Source of the DNA: CALBPI01 sp038533155
Lineage (GTDB): Bacteria > Pseudomonadota > Gammaproteobacteria > Steroidobacterales > Woeseiaceae
DNA: 7,617 nt
Assembly: GCA_038533155.1 (NCBI GenBank)
Contig: JBCAZH010000107.1
Span: 1-7,617 of the forward strand
Direction: 5' to 3'
The position numbers and the translations under genes were made by a program. A model generated the notes under the pieces. That model was not told the origin of the DNA and made no database searches. It worked only from the letters and a program-made list of their open reading frames with translations. Below, in pieces: positions 5,047-7,617 of this stretch (the first letter of the stretch is position 1; every line of letters begins with the position of its first letter).

Positions 5047-7014
5047 ATGAAGAAGGTGATCAAAGCGCTCGCATTGGTCTTGCTAATGGCCTCGCCGGCG
5101 CGAGCGGAAGTCCTGCCGATGGAGTACTTCCTTGAAGATGGCGATTATCTGGACGTTAAACTCGCTCCATCTGGAGAGCGGCTAGCGGCGCGCGTACTCA
5201 CGCAAGGTAGGGTCGTACTCGCGATCATTGACCGGCAAACCAACGAAGTGCTGGGTGGGGTCAGACCGGATGATGGGGATGCCATCAATTCCTATTTCTG
5301 GATTAATGACGAGCGCTTGGTCTTCACTTTCGCGGAGCAGCAGTACGGAATTGATAGGCAGTTCGCAACGGGTGAACTCTATGCGATCGACTACAACGGC
5401 AAGCGCCAAAAACTACTCGCGGGATTCAGGGCTTCGGACAAGTACACGGGATCCAGACTCGGAGCGAAAGAGGCGGACAAATCCAGTTTCTTTATGGTGG
5501 ACCCGCTCGACGGGGATGATCGACACATTCTAGTGATCGAGTATCCGTGGAGCGTTGGGACAAGAGTGTGGGCCGACGACAGGATGAATCCCGCGATCCT
5601 GCATCGACTGAACGTCTACACCGGAAAAAAGCGTAAGGTCGAGATCCTGCCGTTCAAACGCGTGCGTCCGCTTGCCGACAGCGACGGCAACGTGCTTTTC
5701 GTTTCGCACCAACGTCAAGATGGGTTCTGGGAAGCCTCGTATCGCGCATCACCCGACGGCGAGTGGCAGGATCTTGTCGATGCGTTTGATCTGAATGATG
5801 AGATGGCACCGCTGAGTTTGAGCCGTGACGGGAAGACGCTATTTCTTTCCGGGCCATGGGGGCTTGAACGATACAACAATCTCTTTAGGTTCAATCTCGA
5901 GACTCAGGCGCTAGTACCGCTGTTCGACAATCTTGATGCGGATATCACCAACTATTTCTCCGATCCGGTCACCGGCAGAGTCGTCGGCGCTCGAAGTGAG
6001 CGGGGTAAACCTCTCTACCATTACGCTGACCCAGATCATCCGCTCGCGAAACTTCACCGAGGCCTTGTGAACGGTTTCGACGGAAAAGCGGTCGAGTTTG
6101 CGAGTTCGTCGCAAGACGGCAAAGAGATTATGGTCCGAGTGTCAGCCGACACTGATCCGGGTCAATACTACATTTTCAATACGGAGACGCGTGACGCAGC
6201 TTTTTTCTGGGCGAACATGTCTTGGGTAGATCCGAGGAAACTTCGCCCGATGCTGGTCGATGAGATCCCGACCGATGATGGCTTGAGTATTCCGGTTCGA
6301 TTGACGCTTCCCGACAGTGATGGACCCGCGCCGCTGATCGTGCACCCGCATGGTGGACCGCACGGTATTTTTGACCCTTGGGGGTTCGACCGAACCGTCC
6401 AACTGTTGGCGAACCGTGGCTACGCCGTCCTGCAAGTCAATTTTCGTGGGAGCGGCAGCGTCGGCGATAAGTTCGAAAAGGCGGGTTACCGTCGATGGGG
6501 CAGCGCGATGATCGCTGACATTGCAACGGCAACCGAGTGGGCTATGCAGAATCCTGCAATTGATCGCGAACGAGTGTGTGCATATGGCGCGAGCTACGGC
6601 GCCTACGCGTCGTACATGCTAGCCGCGCGCTATCCCGAGTTGCTTCGTTGCACAGTCGGATATGTTGGCGTTTACGATCTACCGATGATGTTCAAGAAGG
6701 GCGATATCCCGCGAGGCTATGGCGGACTTGCCTACCTTCGGCGGGTGCTCGGTCGGGATGAGGAGAAGCTCGCAGACTTCAGCCCCGTGAATCATGCCGA
6801 TCGCATCCAAGCGGCAACGCTTCTGATCCACGGCAGCAAGGATGTGCGCGCGCCGATTGAGCATGGCGAGGCGATGCGTGATGCGCTGCGCAAAGCAGGT
6901 CACGAGGTTGAGTGGGTCGAAATAAAGCGCAGTGCGCACGGTGCGGGCAGTATGGAAAACAAGAAAATCCTCTACTCGTCGTTGCTTGAATTCTTAGAAG
7001 AGCATCTGATGTAG
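5047..7014 (+). CDS. Secreted S9 family (prolyl oligopeptidase-type) peptidase
   Basis: The 655-residue protein begins with a Sec signal peptide (MKKVIKALALVLLMASPARA), with probable cleavage before Glu21, so it should act in the periplasm or outside. Residues ~25-400 are a WD/PD40-like beta-propeller region that in this family gates access to the active site. The C-terminal alpha/beta hydrolase domain (about 405-655) has HPHGGPHG (433-440), the nucleophile motif GASYGAY with Ser516, Asp599 in HGSKDVRAP, and His631 in RSAHGAG, a complete catalytic triad. By family, it cleaves oligopeptides, often after proline or as a dipeptidyl- or acylaminoacyl-peptidase; exact specificity cannot be read. 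The second Gly of the usual GxSxGG is Ala here. The ATG has a good ribosome site (AAGGGA, 5036-5041). It follows the AraC-type gene in the same direction with a 119-bp gap that could hold its own promoter, though no convincing one was seen. Confidence 0.95.
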   Translation: MKKVIKALALVLLMASPARAEVLPMEYFLEDGDYLDVKLAPSGERLAARVLTQGRVVLAIIDRQTNEVLGGVRPDDGDAINSYFWINDERLVFTFAEQQYGIDRQFATGELYAIDYNGKRQKLLAGFRASDKYTGSRLGAKEADKSSFFMVDPLDGDDRHILVIEYPWSVGTRVWADDRMNPAILHRLNVYTGKKRKVEILPFKRVRPLADSDGNVLFVSHQRQDGFWEASYRASPDGEWQDLVDAFDLNDEMAPLSLSRDGKTLFLSGPWGLERYNNLFRFNLETQALVPLFDNLDADITNYFSDPVTGRVVGARSERGKPLYHYADPDHPLAKLHRGLVNGFDGKAVEFASSSQDGKEIMVRVSADTDPGQYYIFNTETRDAAFFWANMSWVDPRKLRPMLVDEIPTDDGLSIPVRLTLPDSDGPAPLIVHPHGGPHGIFDPWGFDRTVQLLANRGYAVLQVNFRGSGSVGDKFEKAGYRRWGSAMIADIATATEWAMQNPAIDRERVCAYGASYGAYASYMLAARYPELLRCTVGYVGVYDLPMMFKKGDIPRGYGGLAYLRRVLGRDEEKLADFSPVNHADRIQAATLLIHGSKDVRAPIEHGEAMRDALRKAGHEVEWVEIKRSAHGAGSMENKKILYSSLLEFLEEHLM

Positions 7015-7055
7015 CTGTCAATTTCGGCCCGGCAGGTCTCGGCTGAATAAGGGTC

Positions 7056-7083
7056 GAATAGTGTCACCATTGCGACACGATTC
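7056..7083. repeat. 28-bp imperfect inverted repeat downstream of the S9 gene
   Basis: Arms GAATAGTGTC (7056-7065) and GACACGATTC (7074-7083) match at 9 of 10 positions around an 8-base centre. It lies 41 bp after the peptidase stop and ~135-150 bp before the lipoprotein start. The following bases include only a distant TTTT (7097-7100), so a classic terminator is unlikely; the two-fold symmetry with a GTGTC/GACAC core would suit a dimeric regulator's binding site. Confidence 0.45.
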
Positions 7084-7152
7084 TTGAATGCACTTGTTTT
7101 AGGCTAGGTTGATCGGACGGCGTAGAAAACGACAGATTCGAGCGTCGCGCAG

Positions 7153-7184
7153 TTGAGTTTTGTTGCGAATCCACAGAAACTCAA
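7153..7184 (+). repeat. Perfect 8-bp inverted repeat upstream of the lipoprotein gene
   Basis: TTGAGTTT (7153-7160) and AAACTCAA (7177-7184) are exact reverse complements around a 16-base spacer. Outside them CGCG (7146-7149) can pair with CGCG (7187-7190) across a small internal loop. It lies 34 bp before the ATG at 7219. It could be an operator or a leader-RNA hairpin; no poly-U follows, so a terminator is not favoured. Confidence 0.45.
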
Positions 7185-7218
7185 GCCGCGTTTAGAACAA
7201 GAAGATGACGGGGACGTT

Positions 7219-7617
7219 ATGTTGAAGGGGAGAGTTGTGGCCACTCGGCTGCTGGGGTTGTTGTGCGCATCCATATTGACAGCCTGTGGGGGCGGCGGTG
7301 GAGGCGGTGGCTCCAATAACGGGGGCGGCGGTGGAGGCGGTACCACGAACCAGCCACCGAGTTTCACGGGCCCCACCAGTTTTTCGTTTGCCGAAAACGT
7401 TGCGGTGACCTTCACGCTGAACGTTACCGACCCTGACAGCGCTACCGTGACGATTACTGAGGTGGCCGGCGGCGACAGCGGGCTGTTTACGTTGGATACC
7501 AATAGCGGTGTGATAACCGCAAACACGGCCAACAACAGCTTCAATTTCGAAGATCCTCAAGACAGCAACGCCGACAACGTCTACGAGCAGCAGGTGCAAC
7601 TGTCGGACGGGACGAAC
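7219..7617 (+). CDS. Cadherin-like domain lipoprotein, 3' end missing
   Basis: From the ATG at 7219 the frame stays open to the window edge (133 codons). The N-terminus, MLKGRVVATRLLGLLCASIL followed by TAC, is a lipoprotein signal with lipobox L-T-A-Cys23; Gly at the next position predicts the outer membrane. Two glycine runs (eight and seven residues) separated by Ser-Asn-Asn form a flexible linker. From about residue 44 the sequence reads as a cadherin-like repeat: NQPPSFTGPTSFSFAENVAV, then VTDPDSATVTI, GLFTLDTNSGVITA, FNFEDPQDSNADNVYEQQVQ and LSDGTN. The Asp/Asn-rich DPD, ED and DSNADN groups match calcium-binding positions of this fold. Such proteins usually continue with many repeats and serve in adhesion, matrix binding or surface enzymes, but the rest is outside the window. 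The start is ambiguous: GTG at 7237 has a better ribosome site. Confidence 0.85.
   Translation, partial: MLKGRVVATRLLGLLCASILTACGGGGGGGGSNNGGGGGGGTTNQPPSFTGPTSFSFAENVAVTFTLNVTDPDSATVTITEVAGGDSGLFTLDTNSGVITANTANNSFNFEDPQDSNADNVYEQQVQLSDGTN
7225..7232 (+). promoter_or_regulatory. Shine-Dalgarno-like site for an alternative GTG start
   Basis: AAGGGGAG stands 4 bases before GTG at 7237, which is codon 7 of the lipoprotein frame. This match is better than the GGGG (7210-7213) ahead of the ATG at 7219. Starting at 7237 would give a 16-residue signal before the lipobox Cys, short but acceptable, versus 22 residues from the ATG. Confidence 0.4.
7288..7341 (+). repeat. Two identical 21-bp polyglycine-coding repeats
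   Basis: The 21 bases at 7288-7308 recur exactly at 7321-7341, a 33-bp period with a 12-bp spacer coding Gly-Ser-Asn-Asn. Both copies use the same codon order GGG-GGC-GGC-GGT-GGA-GGC-GGT. Identical synonymous codon order points to duplication rather than independent selection for glycine. Gain or loss of one 33-bp unit would keep the frame. Confidence 0.8.

Noticed and set aside
7104..7544. Minus-strand open frame with long proline runs
   Set aside because: It lies antisense to the cadherin-like lipoprotein; its prolines are the reverse complement of the glycine codons. The plus strand has a coherent lipobox and domain.
1..7617. tRNA, rRNA, CRISPR array, insertion sequence or prophage
   Set aside because: No cloverleaf-like segment, regularly spaced repeats, transposase or phage gene, or terminal inverted repeats were seen on either strand.

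Overview
The window (7,617 bp) looks like ordinary chromosome from a Gram-negative bacterium, most likely a gammaproteobacterium. The clues are two lipoproteins with lipobox cysteines followed by Ser or Gly (outer-membrane type), a cleavable Sec signal on a large S9 peptidase, a GST-type gene, and a Cys-then-polyglycine lipoprotein start carrying a cadherin-like domain, a style common in marine gammaproteobacteria. GC content looks like the mid-50s by eye; it was not computed. The lineage is inferred from protein style only.

Layout. 1-600: the 3' part of a glutathione S-transferase-like gene, open at the left edge. 718-1185: a GNAT N-acetyltransferase of the YsnE type, preceded by a possible 25-codon ORF (638-715). 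1275-1670: a one-domain VOC/glyoxalase-fold protein, 16 bp ahead of 1687-3198, a lipoprotein serine hydrolase of the class C beta-lactamase/CubicO type; these two probably share a transcript. 3250-3999, minus strand: a CPBP (CAAX/Abi-type) intramembrane protease, convergent with the hydrolase. 4070-4927: an AraC-type regulator with a probable TTG start, divergent from the CPBP gene across 70 bp. 5047-7014: a secreted S9 prolyl-oligopeptidase-family peptidase. From 7219 (or 7237) to the right edge: the first ~130 codons of a cadherin-like lipoprotein, following a 204-bp gap that holds two inverted repeats. No stretch longer than about 200 bp lacks a gene.

How the genes may work together. No multi-gene pathway can be read here. 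The left part is three small soluble housekeeping or detoxification-type enzymes. The rest is mostly envelope proteins: a lipoprotein hydrolase, a membrane protease, a periplasmic peptidase and a surface lipoprotein. The AraC-type regulator is placed so that it could control the divergent CPBP gene, the downstream peptidase gene, or both. I found no mobile element, RNA gene, CRISPR array, defence island or integron cassette signature, and no strong sign of a new system. The most useful second looks are the partial cadherin-like lipoprotein with its in-frame repeated glycine linker, the two inverted repeats upstream of it, the CPBP/AraC divergent junction, and several start-site questions.
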